Of a stretch of DNA of 64,000 nt, positions 12,909-25,674 are shown piece after piece (position 1 is the stretch's first letter; the number at the start of each line of letters is the position of its first letter). The DNA is taken from the NCBI GenBank assembly GCA_025094145.1, contig JALLLS010000068.1, positions 124,001 to 188,000 on the forward strand, given 5' to 3'. Under the pieces are notes generated by a model that was given only the letters and a program-made list of their open reading frames with translations, ran no database searches and was not told the origin of the DNA. A program made the position numbers and the translations under genes. The stretch comes from Spinellus fusiger. Its lineage: Eukaryota > Mucoromycota > Mucoromycetes > Mucorales > Phycomycetaceae.

Positions 12909-13974
12909 TTACCAAATGTATATTTTAGTTTATAAGTGCACAAAGCCTATCATTTATTCCTCTAATTTCCATCTTCTTTATAATCTTATTAATTCTAATG
13001 TTATACTATTTTTCCTTCTGTTGATAAACATATGGCTATATAGTTATGATGCTTTAATCTAAAAACCATACTTGCTGGTCACCAAATTGAGAAAAATATT
13101 GATTTCTATTTTAGTAGAAGATAAATATAAGGGCTTCTGTAACCGTTTAAGAATAGTCAACAGTACAGATTCAGACTTTTACAAAGAAGAAATATTTGAA
13201 TATCTAATCATTGATTTTATTACTAATACATCCCCATACAGAATATTATAAATTACATGACTTTTAATTTTTTTTCAATTGACTCATCCCATAGATTGAT
13301 AGGCTGATTTTTTCAGCAATAATAATTAAGGATAATTGAATCATAAACAAATTGTTGTGATATCACCTTCCTTTTATGGATAGTGGCATCTTTAGTGAGA
13401 AGGCCAATCAAAATAAGAAAGGTGAGCAGGTAAAGCCAAAAAGACAAAGAATTAGTACATCTTCAAGATAGAATAATTATATCATAAGTTAGTAGAAGCA
13501 GTACGTTGAGATCGTATAAAAGAAGTACACAATTGAATGAATAAAGAGCAGAGCTCAACTATACGTTAACTGACTGGATTTCCTTTGATATTTAACATCA
13601 AAGACGACAAAATAATATTTGAAAAATGAATTGAGTATGATGATAGTTGATTTATAAATCACTTGTTGTTTCTTTGCATAATATATATTATATTCCATAC
13701 ACATTAAACATTAATCTTTAATCTTTAATAAAAGAGAGTTGACAGTAAGTATAATATAATGAACTTGGGGTACCGTTATCATCTACAGTATACAACTATG
13801 TACTTGATATATCCCATCTTCAGAAACACTGTATTAAAATACCAAAAAAAGTTATCTCTTATCCAAATACACAATATGTAGAAAATGTTTAAAATACTTT
13901 ACAACCAAGGCATGTGATACACCTTTTCTGAAAATAATTGGCATAGTTTGTGGTAAACTATTTTTAGAAAGTAT

Positions 13975-14172
13975 TCACACGAACTCACAAAAACCGGACA
14001 CTTTTCTGTTATGAAATTGTAGCCTTTTTGGTGGCCTTAGGTTTTGACTGAGGCCTCTCAAGTAATTTTGAAAAGAGAAATATTCTTTATCTATATCCAT
14101 CAATATGGGTTCATTGACAAAGTTCTCGATAGAATTTTCCTGTTCATCTTCATAGTAAATCTGTAAGTTCAT
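13975..14172 (-). CDS. Short acidic ORF, 65 aa (IR1 right), doubtful
   Basis: Identical mirror copy of the ORF at 6389-6586. Conservation between the arms says little, because non-coding parts of the arms are equally conserved. Confidence 0.25.
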   Translation of the reverse strand: MNLQIYYEDEQENSIENFVNEPILMDIDKEYFSFQNYLRGLSQNLRPPKRLQFHNRKVSGFCEFV

Positions 14173-14270
14173 TGTTGCAGAAATAGTATTTCGAAAAGTG
14201 TGCAATTTTTTCCGAGATTTTGCAAATACTTTCCTAAAATAGTGTATCGGTACTTGTAAGAATATTTGCG

Positions 14271-14616
14271 ATATCTTTTTAAGCAGGTGCTCAGCACAAT
14301 TCTATATTGAGTAGCACATAGAGGTAGTCAAGTTTGGCGCTAGGTAGTTCCGCTTGAAAACTCAAACTTACCTTGAGTGTGCATGATGTATACCTTTTAA
14401 AGAGAGTGCTCAGCACAGTTCTATAACTAGCCAACTTTGGTGCTAGGTAAGTCCGCTAAAAGAACTGAGCCTATCTTGTGTGTGCATTATGCGTACCTTT
14501 TGAGGAAGGTGCTCAGCACAATTCTATATTGAGTAACATACAGAGGCAATCAAGTCTGGTAATAGGTAGTTCCGCTAAAAGAGTTGAACTTACCATGAGT
14601 GCGCATAGAACAACAA
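14271..14616. repeat. About 110-bp imperfect tandem repeat, three units (IR1 right)
   Basis: Mirror copy of the block at 5945-6290, located about 90 bp upstream of the GST-like ATG at 14709. Shared cores are CTCAGCACA, TAGGTAGTTCCGCTT/TAGGTAAGTCCGCTA and a short TACC-containing tail. Confidence 0.8.
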
Positions 14617-14708
14617 GGAGTCGGAAGGTATTAACTTCAATTAACTATAAATACAAAGGAATATTTGAGTTGTTGATTATTTAGTTTTCTATCCATAACA
14701 TTTACAAA

Positions 14709-15647
14709 ATGCAGCCAATTGTACTATACAACCTGTCCTCATCTGCTCGCCCTAATGAGCAATGGTCATTTAACACTTTCAAAGGACACTACACACTTGT
14801 ACTCAAGGTATGATGAAAAATTGAAAATTAGATATTGTCATTCCTTTTATTTATTATTATTATTATTATTCAAAAAGAACTTGGCTTTCACCACCAAATG
14901 GATCGAATTCCATGAAATTCCTGAGGTTATTCCAGATATCACGTAATGAACACCTTTTCTTTCATTTTTGTTGATCTCTAATATACATCCACATTGACAT
15001 TTACAGGATAACAGGATTTCGTCCTACTTTGCCTGTTATTACTGACAGAAACAATACTGTGGTCCAAGACTCATGGGATATTGCAAAGTACCTCGAGACT
15101 GCTTACCCTGACACTCCAAGTATATTCAATGGCGCAGAGGCTCTTCATTATTATTTTTTCCAATACTTTGAAAACAATATCAAGTTGCTTCTCCTTGGCA
15201 TTACTATACTGGATATTAATGAAATCTGTGGTCACGACAATAATCCAAAAGGATTCCGTCAATCCATAGAATCTTCTATTGGTGTCTCTTTGGAAGCCTT
15301 TTCTGGGAAAAAGGAAGATCAGTCAAAAGCACTGCAAGAAAAACTTACAATTATCCGTAATACTCTTTCCTCGTATGCCTTTTTGACCGGCGACAAAAGT
15401 AAATATTTCAATTTCTCTTAATTCTCACGTAAAAGAAAGAATCACAATCAACTGGCACTGACTCATATTTTTAGTTGGAATGGCTGATATTGTTTTAGTT
15501 GGTGGCTTTTATATGGTCGAATTTATGAATGCCAGCGACCTTACTACCTATGTTTTCACTGGTCAGGATGATGTATTGAGCAAATACTACTACCGTGTTA
15601 TGGATGAGCTGAAGGCTCGTGATCAATGTCTTGCAACAAAGGCATAA
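14709..15647 (+). CDS. Glutathione S-transferase-like protein (IR1 right copy)
   Basis: Exons 14709-14807, 14878-14942, 15007-15398 and 15475-15647 splice in frame to 243 codons including the stop, with GT-AG introns of 64-76 nt. The N-terminus begins MQPIVLYNLSSSARPNEQWS, which fits the first strand and helix of a thioredoxin-like GST N-domain (etherase/LigE-like group). A Pro-Val-Ile stretch followed by a D-S-W-D-I-A-K-Y-L-E segment fits the cis-Pro loop and the VxDSxxIxxYL helix that binds glutathione. The C-terminal exon (GMADIVLVGGFYMVEF) resembles the GST C-domain N-capping box. Expected to be cytosolic; the substrate is unknown. The family call rests on motif pattern only. Confidence 0.72.
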
Positions 15648-18600
15648 AAGTTTTTGAAAAGATAAACACGAGAATATCTTTCTAATTTCTCATTGGCTTT
15701 TTTTTTTAAAAAAAATATATAAATGATAAACAAATTGTGTTTAAATATAACTCTTTGACTTGTACACATATACAGCTCGTGTGTTTTTCTTTTTCTATTT
15801 GGCACAAACTATAAGTTGTCTACTTGTAATACTTGTTCAAATAATAGTGATATAAAATAAGAATAAGAATGAATTCTATTGAATGAAACTCTAACATAAT
15901 ACCATGGAGTTAGAATAGATTATTCGAGCGATAAAATACGCCTTTTTTCATGAAAGGGCAGTATCTTTAGGACTATAGGTCAGATACCATTATAAAGTGA
16001 CAAACACAGTAGATTGAGTCTATATTATATACTATAAATACATTTATGTTTTACCAGAATATTTGTCTAACTAGCTATGAATATACATAATACCATATAT
16101 CATATATCAATCATATACATTGATAGGATTTATAAATATTTTTAATTTTTAAAGAAATTATAGACACAAAAGGACATACTGTTTATGGAAATAAATCTTT
16201 TTATATAATCTAATTTTGTCTACAATAGATGTAGAAAGATATTATAAACAAAGAGATCTTTATAATTTAATATGATTATTGAAGGAATATTATAATTATG
16301 AATATATATAATTCATATATATAATTAAATTTCATAAGTTTATATGTCCTTCCTAAGCACTCATTGAAACTGGTTCAATAAAAAAAACACTATTTATATG
16401 CTTAGTATTTTCAGCAGAAATAAAGAATTCTTCTTGAATAAGTTCCAGATTTAGACCCACAGAATCTTCTCAATGAGGTATGGTGTGTATGAGTAACAAT
16501 AAAACGACCAGAATGACTCATTATAAGCTATAACTGTGGAGTGAAGGTCCATAATACAAACAAAGGGTAGTTAGTGTATGATCAGTCTAATTATATAAAA
16601 ATAAAATAAACATTGAGCATTTTCTGGCCCTGGAACTATAAAGGGTTCATTGAGAACTACAATTCAGGTCTATACAGAAAAAAAGACAGTGAAACTTGAG
16701 GCTTGTAATATAAAACCTTCCTCTTCGTGGATAGCTAGCAGTAATAGCACTCACAAAACTGCAGCCAAGGGGAAAGAATAAAATGAACAAAATCACAGTC
16801 CCAACCTACACACCGGCCTGTATGTTCTTTGACTAACCTTTTTTTTTTAAAAAAATATATATACTTGTTGATATTAATCTAGCATTAGAGATACTTTTTA
16901 ATACGATAGAGTTCCTAATAAGGTTCATTGATAGAATCGAGTGGCCGGTATTGAGTTGGCATGAGAACTGGTAGTGAATGATGCGTTGTCTCTCTAGGTG
17001 TGTTTGTAGTCTGTATTAATATAAGTCATAAAGGAGAATATCATAGTGTGTATCCCGGCGCACGAGGAAAACAGCCGGTGGTAAGCCTGTATAACTGAGG
17101 CTATGTTTCCGGATGAAGAATGACGTTGAAAATGACGCTTTCTAAAGAATAACTCTTTTTTTTCATGTAAAAGGAACTCTAAGGCCCTTTGTCTAGTGAG
17201 TGGATGAAGAATGGCGTTAATTTTGGATTCCAGCGAGTTGTGCTGACCAAAGATAGTACAGGCCCAGGTGCGAGTGTTGTTAGTTAGTTAAGGGTGCCTA
17301 TAGCAAGCAGTGTCTAGCTATTAGTGGAAGGGGCCGTGATTGTGCGGTGGGTACAATTTGTACTCAACAGACACAGCACTTTAAATCTGCAGTGGCTATT
17401 GGAAATATGCAGAATAAACAAAGCAAGCTAGACTCTGTTCTGTTGTAGACCTGAGAGTTAAAACTATATCTATTGTCTATTCACCAAGAAGCTCTTTACA
17501 AAATTAAGCAGTGTGATGACTACACCTAGCAAGTAAAACACACACACTCTACTGTTTATTATTATGGTTAATCTCTCTTTATCAAATATATAGAGAAGTT
17601 ACGGTGAAATAGGCTGTTTATTATCATTTTCTTAATTATTTATGACATTGCTGTAGGTAGCACAAAAATGGGTCCAGGGAAAAAAAGAGCGAACTTTGAA
17701 AAAATAAATAAATAAATAAAACATGAAGCCTACAAGCAGTAGCGATCCATTTGTATCCATTACTCTTATTTTCACACAATACACAGCCACAATATATAAA
17801 CCGCCTATCCAACTTTCTAAAAACATAGAGATGGAGAGGAGCAGACAGGATGTTCATTAATGTAAAGGCATAGTCACGTCTAGCGACTACATCAATAATA
17901 CAGAAAAGTTAAAGGTCGATATACACACTATAATCTACCAATCACAGAGCACCCTTAGTCTACTAATTATATTTAAGATTAGAAATTTCTCATGATAAAA
18001 TCAACTCTCACTCTCATCATTTAATACTTCCTTTAATGTTTCCGATAGTAAAAAGAAAAGAAAGTGTAGAAATAGATCAGATACTTATACCTTTTCTGGC
18101 TATGGTAGGAGATGCAAATCTGTGACTCAATTATGACACTGGAGTGAATCTCTCGGGAATTGCTAGTTGAAAATAAGGGTGGCTGTTATAGGGATATTGT
18201 CAAAAGGAAAGAAGAAATACTGGTTTCTGTGTTTTTATTAGCCTGTTACTGTGAATAGAAATCACTGTGTACTATTGTGTTATCATAGTAATAAAGGTGT
18301 CATTTTATAGGATAGGAAAACACCTATGATAATGGAAGGATACATTGGCACTGGAAAAGTCTGCTCTGTAGACACATTGGCTGTATCTTCTCTTTTGCAG
18401 TATTTTTTCAGGCATTTCAGCACAGTCAGGGCATTGAGAGAGAGCATTGACGGAGCAATCTGAGTACAGTGAATCAGATATCAATACTCAGTCAAATAAG
18501 TTCTCCGATTTCAGTATACCATTGTTCTATTGCACTACATTCTTTCTTCCAGCTTTGAAATTGGTGGGAGATATCCTCAATGTCTAATATGGTCTTTTTT

Positions 18601-20555
18601 ATTATTCATTCTTCATATCTAAAAACTTATTAATGAACTATATGGTAAATTAGGAATGAAACAATGGAGTTCAAAGAATAAAGAATAAAGAATAAAGAAC
18701 AATAGGATGCTGAGATTGTGAGACTTCTCTCATCTCACTACACTTTATCATCTATTCTAGTAGTTTCAATGCTCTATTAAAATACATTGTGGTATTCCCT
18801 TGAACTGTTAAATTTATTTAAAACATTAAAAATGTTGAATCAAGTAAAAGCTATACAAACTATCAGTGTTATGACTATAGCTGCTATTGTCAGTGATTTG
18901 GAATATTGATTCATATTTTAAATCCAAACATTTACTCAATCATGCCGATATTAAACAGTAAAAACAGAAAGAATGCAACATCTTCAACCCTGGGCACTTT
19001 CTAATATGAATACATTACCTTGGTATCAATTGAACCTCTTTAATATATTACACTGATGATGTTCAAAGAATATAAATGTTTCAAACTTTACAGTGATCTT
19101 TGGTAGATAAACCTATACCTATACATTGGTTGCTACTGTTCTATTCTATGCTATATTATCTTATGTGGAATATAAATGATAGCACTCACTTCTATATTAA
19201 TAACCCATCCAATGCTTCATTAAATTACCAGTCTTTATAACTTCTCTGTTATTGTCTATCAGTCAATTCCTTGCACTGTATGTATGCTTATTATGGATTA
19301 CTTCACTGTAGAAAGAATTCCAAAGTACTAGCACAGAAAGAACAATATTGACAATAAGACCACTGATAGAATAGAAATTGTTAGAAACAGACAAATGAAT
19401 GGTTCTTGGGATGACAGCCCCAACATCTAATTCAGATAAAAAAATGTGTACCTTGAAAGAAGATAATAGTCATGGTGTGTCATCAATGGACTCATAGACA
19501 TTTTTATTAGACTTATAAGCAGTGATGTTCTATGTTTTGCTCTAATTAGTTATAATGTGTAATTATAGAGAGCCATGAAAGTAGGTGATTATTAATTGGA
19601 TTGCATATATTCCTTTTCACGAATCTCCTTGACTTCAAGATAACTTCAAGAAGTTTAATAATTGTGGATTGATTTTATCAGGTAAAATTATTGATAAACG
19701 TTTGGTGTGTGTGTGTGTAATGATCAGCAATAAAACACCAAAAAGATATGGATTGAGGAGCAGCTGTTGACTTGAGTTTTTTAAGTCTATTTTTTATGAA
19801 CCCTGGAGTTGGCTGCCAGTAGCAAGAAATAAGCTTGGAAGTCATAAGAATGGGCTAAAAAATTGAGGAAAACATTACACATTGTATATATGTTTCTTTA
19901 ATGGACCTATCCTAGTTTTGATTCATATTCAATTGGGCACCATTGAGTTGAATAGGGAAGGGTATATACAATAAGAAGAGTGTCTACAATACTCAATAAG
20001 AGATGGAGGCAGTCATCATAAATCAAAAGAGAATGTTATTCAAAGCGTATACAGGGGGTCTTATTACCAGCATAGGTCAAAGAAACCATACTGTGATAAA
20101 TGCAAATGATCAAAATGATCAAAGACAAAACTTCATTAAGATAAACCAATTTTAAGCATTCTATGTCAAAATCTGATAAATGTTTAGAATAAAGACTTTT
20201 CCAACACAATTTCATCTTTGGATTACTTAATTACTCTTATTCTGGTTTAGGCTGTGTTGAAGAAGTGATCCAATACTTTTGGAATTCTGTGTATAATAAA
20301 ACTACATTTATTAGTGCAAATACCCTTTTCTTTAGTTACTGGAGAATTATATTCTTTGAACAACGTACAAAAAACAATAGAATACACTATTTAATGACTA
20401 TATTTGTTCGCATTATAATGTATAGGGCTATTCATAGGTATATGAAGAAATGAAAAGTACCCTAGAGAATAAACCTTTTACAACTACTTACAAAACATAC
20501 AGTGCTATTAATTATTGTCACTGATTGAATTGCATAGATGTCTACATTAGCTATT

Positions 20556-20880
20556 AATAACTAATAGATAAAGATACGGATATAAGATTATACCGTTGTA
20601 AAACCCATTGCATATATTTATATTTTAATAATGTTACTAATTCAATGGGGGGAGGGGGGGGAGTGTTTCGAGTAATTAAATTATGTAAAGTATATATGCT
20701 GTAGATAATCTACCTGCTTTATAAAATTATAAAAATCTTTCTATATCACTTGTATATAGGTATTCTATGTATTAATACATCTAGTTTAATTATTGACAAT
20801 TTGCCATATCTGAATCTTTATGCAATTGAATTTCTTTATGGCACTATTTTTGAGAGATTAAGCAACTATCTTTATGGTTA
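20556..20880. other. Intergenic, no gene seen
   Basis: AT-rich DNA between IR1 and a decayed Tc1. The only notable feature is a G-rich run near 20647-20661. Confidence 0.6.
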
Positions 20881-21860
20881 TACAGTCACACCCAATTGAA
20901 TTTAATACTTGCTGAATACTTAAGAGTACTCTTTTTGTATGAAACTCTTTTTCTTTCCTAATATTATTAAACCAACACAATATATCAGATACATTCTCAG
21001 AAACCTACATTTGTGGAGAATATGATAAGGCAAAATATAGAAGATTATGGGGCATGTATTACCTGTTGTAGGCTGGATTAAAGTTAACTGTCATAGAAAG
21101 CATAGTTGAGATAAAAAATTCTGTAGTTCAAAATTGTATTAGAAATATCAAAGAATATAGATTATTATTACTTTGAAGAGTCATTGAAAACTTAAAAAAG
21201 TGAGTGAGAGGGACCCTCAGACACCTGGAAAAAGTCATTAGAAATGCTGAGGTTTGAGATCAATGTGTATAGAAACACCATTATTGGCTATTGCAAACAG
21301 TTAGTGTTCAGATCTTTTTCTGTAGACCACAAGCCAGCCTTCACTAAAAAACACAAAGAGAAACAGCTTTGTTGGGCAGATGTGCTAGCTATCATACTAG
21401 GGATTATGTCAGATAGTGGAAAGATATCAATCAAATTAGGGTGCTTTGAGTACTGGCTCGTGCAAATCCCTGTCTTGAGCCTAATTGAACACATATGATA
21501 TGCCTTGGAAAGACTGATTGAAAAGAGAAGGGCATCTATTAACAATGTTGAATGTTTGAAGGCTCTACTTTAAGAGGAGTATGAGAATATTAGTGTTGAA
21601 CTTGCACAACAATAAATTCAAAGTATGACATATAGATGCTAGGCTGTCATTGATGCCAAAAGTGGCCATACATAATATTAACTGTATTATTATTATCATT
21701 ATTATTATTTTCAATAATGAAAGATGTTGAGCCTTGGTATAATAAAGTTTGAAGCTTCTATATCAGATGTAAAGTGTTTTATTTAATATTGAACATGTCC
21801 TATCTATTTCATACTGAAATCTATTTTCAAAAGTATTAAATTCAATTGAGTGTGTCTGTA
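20881..21860 (+). mobile_element. Decayed Tc1-type element
   Basis: Left end TACAGTCACACCCAATTGAA at 20881. The right end, ending at 21860, reads as TACAGACACACTCAATTGAA on the other strand, so the terminal repeats are clear but diverged. Inside is a heavily degraded transposase: an 84-codon open piece at 21244-21498 with a LSLIEHI segment where NPIEHLW is expected, and a DAKSGHT-like end near 21650. The terminal motif is shared with the IR1 Tc1 family. Confidence 0.8.
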
Positions 21861-22371
21861 TCATTTCATTCTTGATGTACAACTATTGGTGCCATACCTT
21901 CAATGGATGTATATAACTGTAATAACAAAGATAGAGGACAATAAAATACGAGTTTACATTCATTTTTTTTTATATTGATTTGCCTTTAATTCAATATAAA
22001 GGGTCTGTTTTTACACTAATGAGCACCAAAGGACAGTAGCTTATTGAATCTTTTTCCACTTGACCCTATTATTACTACTACTGCTATTATTATTATTATT
22101 ATTATTATTACCCGTGTATGCTATGCAATGTAAGAGTAAGTTTTATTCTATAAGTTATATCCTATGGACTATTTTCTCTTTGGCCCTTCACTGCGTTGGC
22201 TCCACTCTCTTGGAATATAAATTCTCTGTTTCTTGCTGGGTGTCGGTAATACTTCAATAATAGCGTATCCCCTACTAATAAAACCAGCCAGCCAATCGGT
22301 AAAGAACAAGTCACCAATGATTCAATGATATAAAGGATCACCACCCAAATGCAAGTCCAAGTAAGCTCACG
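21861..22371. other. Intergenic, upstream region of the PDI gene
   Basis: Contains an ATT/ATTATT microsatellite near 22068-22110, a CCAAT box (CCAATCGG, about 22293) and a TATA-like GATATAAAGG about 45 bp before the ATG. The promoter elements are inferred from position only. Confidence 0.4.
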
Positions 22372-24014
22372 ATGAAACTCGGTATTCTTCCAACTGCCTT
22401 GCTATTTTCTACTCAAGCAGCCCTTGTGCTTGGCTTCTATGACGCCAAAGATGCCGTTGTAGAGTTGAACTCCAAGAACTTTCGCTCTCAAGTACTGGAA
22501 ACACCTGTAAGTCTTGTCATAAGAATGGCCCAGGATGGGTCTGTTTTATTATGACCTTCTTACCTTCCTATCAACTATTTTTAGCAATTGACAGCTGTTG
22601 AGTTTTATGCACCCTGGTGTGGTCATTGTCAAAAGTAATAGACATAGCTATTAGCAATAGCACTTGAGTTACGCGTAGACTCACTCATTCATCTCATGAC
22701 AGATTAACACCTGAGTGGAAGAAGGTAGCGAGCAACCTCAAGGGTCTTGTCACTGTAGCTGCTATCAATTGTGATGAAGACAGCAACAAACAAATCTGTT
22801 CTCAGTATAAAATCACTGGTTTCCCAACTATCAAGCTATTCCGCCCAGAGACTAACAAGAAAGGCATATTGACAAAGAAACCCACAGGTAAGCACATGGA
22901 TTTACTACTGTACAGCGGCTATTGATACATGGTGGAGGAGCAACCACCAATGGACCCAACATGCATTAACACCTTTACTTTATTTTTGCTTGTAGACTAC
23001 CAAGGCCCTCGTGAAGCCAAACCATTGGTGGACCATCTTCTCTCTGTTCAGCCCTCCAATGTCCGATTTGTGAAGGATGATGCCAGTAGTGTTAAGTCAC
23101 AGAAGAGCATTAGTATTGATGACTTCCTTGCCGCTGAAGTAAGTGACAGAAGCACAGAAAGAAGAGAGCACCACTGAGACTTGTTATAGAACACAACCAT
23201 GCCCAAAGTATTCTTGTTTACAGACAAGGCAACAACAACTCCTCTTTACAAGGCATTGTCTGTTGAGTTTGGAGATCGTATGTTGGTGGGTGAAGTAAAG
23301 AAGACTGAAAAGGGCATCATGACAATGTTCAATGTTAAGTCATTCCCTACACTGTTGGTACACACACCCAAGGATGGAACCCATGTTTACGAAGGAAAAC
23401 TCAAGTACGAAATGCTGCATGAGTTTCTGGAAACCCATGCTCCACAGATTGACACAAAGAAGTCCAAACAGTCCAAACAGTCCAAGAACACAGAAGAAGC
23501 ATCCCCTGTCAAGGAAAAGGAACCCATCCCACACCTACAAGGTACGGTTTGATTTCTGCTGCTATAAATATGACATTCTATTTACCCTTTTCTATTTGTA
23601 TTATTATTAGTTCAAGAGTTCTCATCAGATGAGACCTTTGCCAAACATTGTCTCGATACTAGTAAAATATGCGTAGTTGCAGTTGTACAGAACGAAGACA
23701 AAGATATATCATTGGCTATGTTCAAATCTCTCAATGAAGCTAGCAATAAGTTCGGGTTGTTTCAGTTTGGTTGGATGACCGATGAAAAGGCAGTAGCTGT
23801 GGTAGAGAAACTGGATCTTGTGCGTGATTTCCCAACACTATTTATCCTCCATCCCACAAAACAACTCTACAGGCCCTATGTGGGTGCATGGGATGAAAAG
23901 AAAATCAGCCAATGGCTAGGAAGTATTTCTTCTGGTAAAATAAGCGCGTGGCCTTACCAGGGCGTTCTTTCCATTGCTAGTGTTTCAAACAACCAGCAAC
24001 ATGACGAATTGTAA
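22372..24014 (+). CDS. ER protein disulfide isomerase, single CGHC domain, HDEL
   Basis: Exons 22372-22506, 22585-22634, 22703-22887, 22996-23138, 23190-23541 and 23611-24014 join in frame to 422 residues. A signal peptide (about residues 1-21) precedes a thioredoxin domain with EFYAPWCGHCQK, active-site Cys57 and Cys60, and the cis-Pro segment GFPTIKLF. Two further redox-inactive thioredoxin-like stretches follow (FPTLLVHTP, FPTLFILHP), with a Lys/Ser/Gln-rich linker between them. The C-terminus is HDEL, the ER retrieval signal. One CGHC plus HDEL resembles MPD1/P5-type PDIs. It forms and rearranges disulfides in secretory proteins. The intron between exons 2 and 3 falls two codons after the CGHC motif. 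Confidence 0.92.
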
Positions 24015-24224
24015 GACTAGAGTAATAGTGAGACGTTAGGTCCAAAGTGTAAATACACCAATAACATACATCTGATGAGATTGGTTATGTAATAAACTAA
24101 GCTGCTTTGATCCAACAGTTTAATATAAATAGAGAATAATGAGGGGTGTATAGAGTAACTATTATTTTTTATCTTGACAGCTCATCCTTTATATCTATAT
24201 CTATATCTATATATCTTTAACATT

Positions 24225-24712
24225 ATGCACAAGTTGTTTATTCTATGTTGCTTTGTGATACTGGCATTATTATCCCTTGTCAGAGGTAAGTGTACAAGTC
24301 ATCCAAGGGCACTGTAGTAATTTTATGTTCTATAGCCAGCAGTGGTATCCTAAAACCTACCAATGGAACTGTTTGGTATGCAGGAAGCCAAGTAACTGTT
24401 GCTATTGATCTTAGTGATTTGGATGCTACCAACACAGCCTCTATTTTCTTTGAAGAATTCCGATCTATAGGACTGGCAGAAGGCCCTATTGGTGATGGAA
24501 CCTTTACATTTACAATTCCTAAAGACATACCAGGCTTTGAAAAAGATGAAGTTGTTCTTCTCCTAGTTGTTATCCGTAAAGAGAAGTACTTGTGGAAGGT
24601 GTATGGTGTGAACATCGACCTCCATAAAGAGAGTGTGCCTTTAAGCAAACGCTCACGTCGACCCAGAGCTATTGAAGAACTCAACAGTCTTGAATGGTTG
24701 ATTGATGTGTAG
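24225..24712 (+). CDS. Secreted small protein, Kre9/Knh1-like
   Basis: Two exons, 24225-24285 and 24336-24712, encode 145 residues. The start MHKLFILCCFVILALLSLVR is a typical signal peptide. The mature part opens with ILKPTNGTVWYAGSQVTVAI, the pattern of the Kre9/Knh1-type extracellular domain found in fungal cell-wall and GPI proteins (P-x-N-G-T-x-W-x-A-G). No GPI-attachment tail is seen; a dibasic-rich segment (KRSRRPR) near the C-terminus could be a processing site. It lies 210 bp downstream of the PDI gene on the same strand. The family call is moderate. Confidence 0.75.
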
Positions 24713-25674
24713 TGGTATAATGACTATACTCATCTACACATGGTATACAAGGCCCTGTCTATTACTATAGTACTCTATTCTCCTTACATATGTACCTAAC
24801 AAAGTATATATTATGTTATTGCTTTTTTGTATATAGTTCAACAAATATTGTTTTTTGTTTTGTTTTGTTATATTGTTCCTTGTTGAATAAATTAATAGGA
24901 GACGGGGAGTCGTTTTTCACAATAAAAGAAATCTGATTATTATAATAAAATTGTAATGGAGTAGCATAAAATAACAATGAATCTTGTCAGTAAATAGAAA
25001 GATGGTTTGCTATAGAATATGGTCGTTGGAAGCATATTGATATTCTTGTAAGGTCCTTCTATCTCTATAATTACACTGGACCTTCTGCATAGACTTCTAC
25101 ACGAATGAGTGATGGTTTTGTTTGGTTTTTACCTTTAACACTTATTATTCCACACTAAAATCTAAGTTCAATAAAGTACACCTCTAAGCTCTTTTTATTG
25201 AATTCTAAATATTGACTACTGTAGAGTTCTCTGACAGTTTCTTCATCCATTCTTTGTTTTTCATAGAGAAAACAGTTGAATTGGATATTTATAAAAAGGA
25301 GTTACATAAATGCACTTTTCTCATAAACCCTTCACTTAGTTTTTATGTCTAATTCATTGGTACAGGATGAGTGTCTTATAAAAGCCACAGCTTAGTCCAT
25401 CTTTCTAGAGCAATGGTAGTAGTGTAGTAGTAGTAGTAGTAGCAGTTGTAGTTATAATGACCCACATTAGCACGATGGCAATAGCACCTATAACTTTACT
25501 ACTTGCATGAAAATAATAGAGAAGAAAAAGACTTTTTTATAGGTCATATTTTGGAAGGTGTGTAAGTGTAGTTGTGTGCAGTTGTAAGTGCAAGTACATG
25601 TGAGTGTGCAAATGTATGAATGTGTAAGTGTGAGTGTATGCATGTGGGTGTGCAAGTGAGAGAGTGAGAGGGTT
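24713..25674. other. Intergenic with simple repeats
   Basis: Between two convergent genes. Contains a GTA/TAG microsatellite at about 25413-25450 and a G/T-rich, TGTAAGTG/TGTGAGTG-like stretch at about 25558-25665 just beyond the calcineurin stop. No gene seen. Confidence 0.6.

Larger units (their letters stand above)
11732..20555 (-). repeat. IR1, right arm of giant inverted repeat
   Basis: Mirror copy of 1-8829. The last base that can be matched is 20555, which pairs with base 1 of the window; whether homology truly ends there cannot be seen. It contains the same features in reverse order: a complete Tc1 (starting just outside the arm), a short ORF, the tandem repeat block, the GST-like gene, then about 4.9 kb (15648-20555) in which I see no supported gene. 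Confidence 0.97.

Noticed and set aside
1..20555. IR1 as a pure assembly mirror artefact
   Set aside because: Substitutions and indels between arms plus a unique 2.9-kb spacer speak against it, although it cannot be fully excluded because base 1 lies within the arm.
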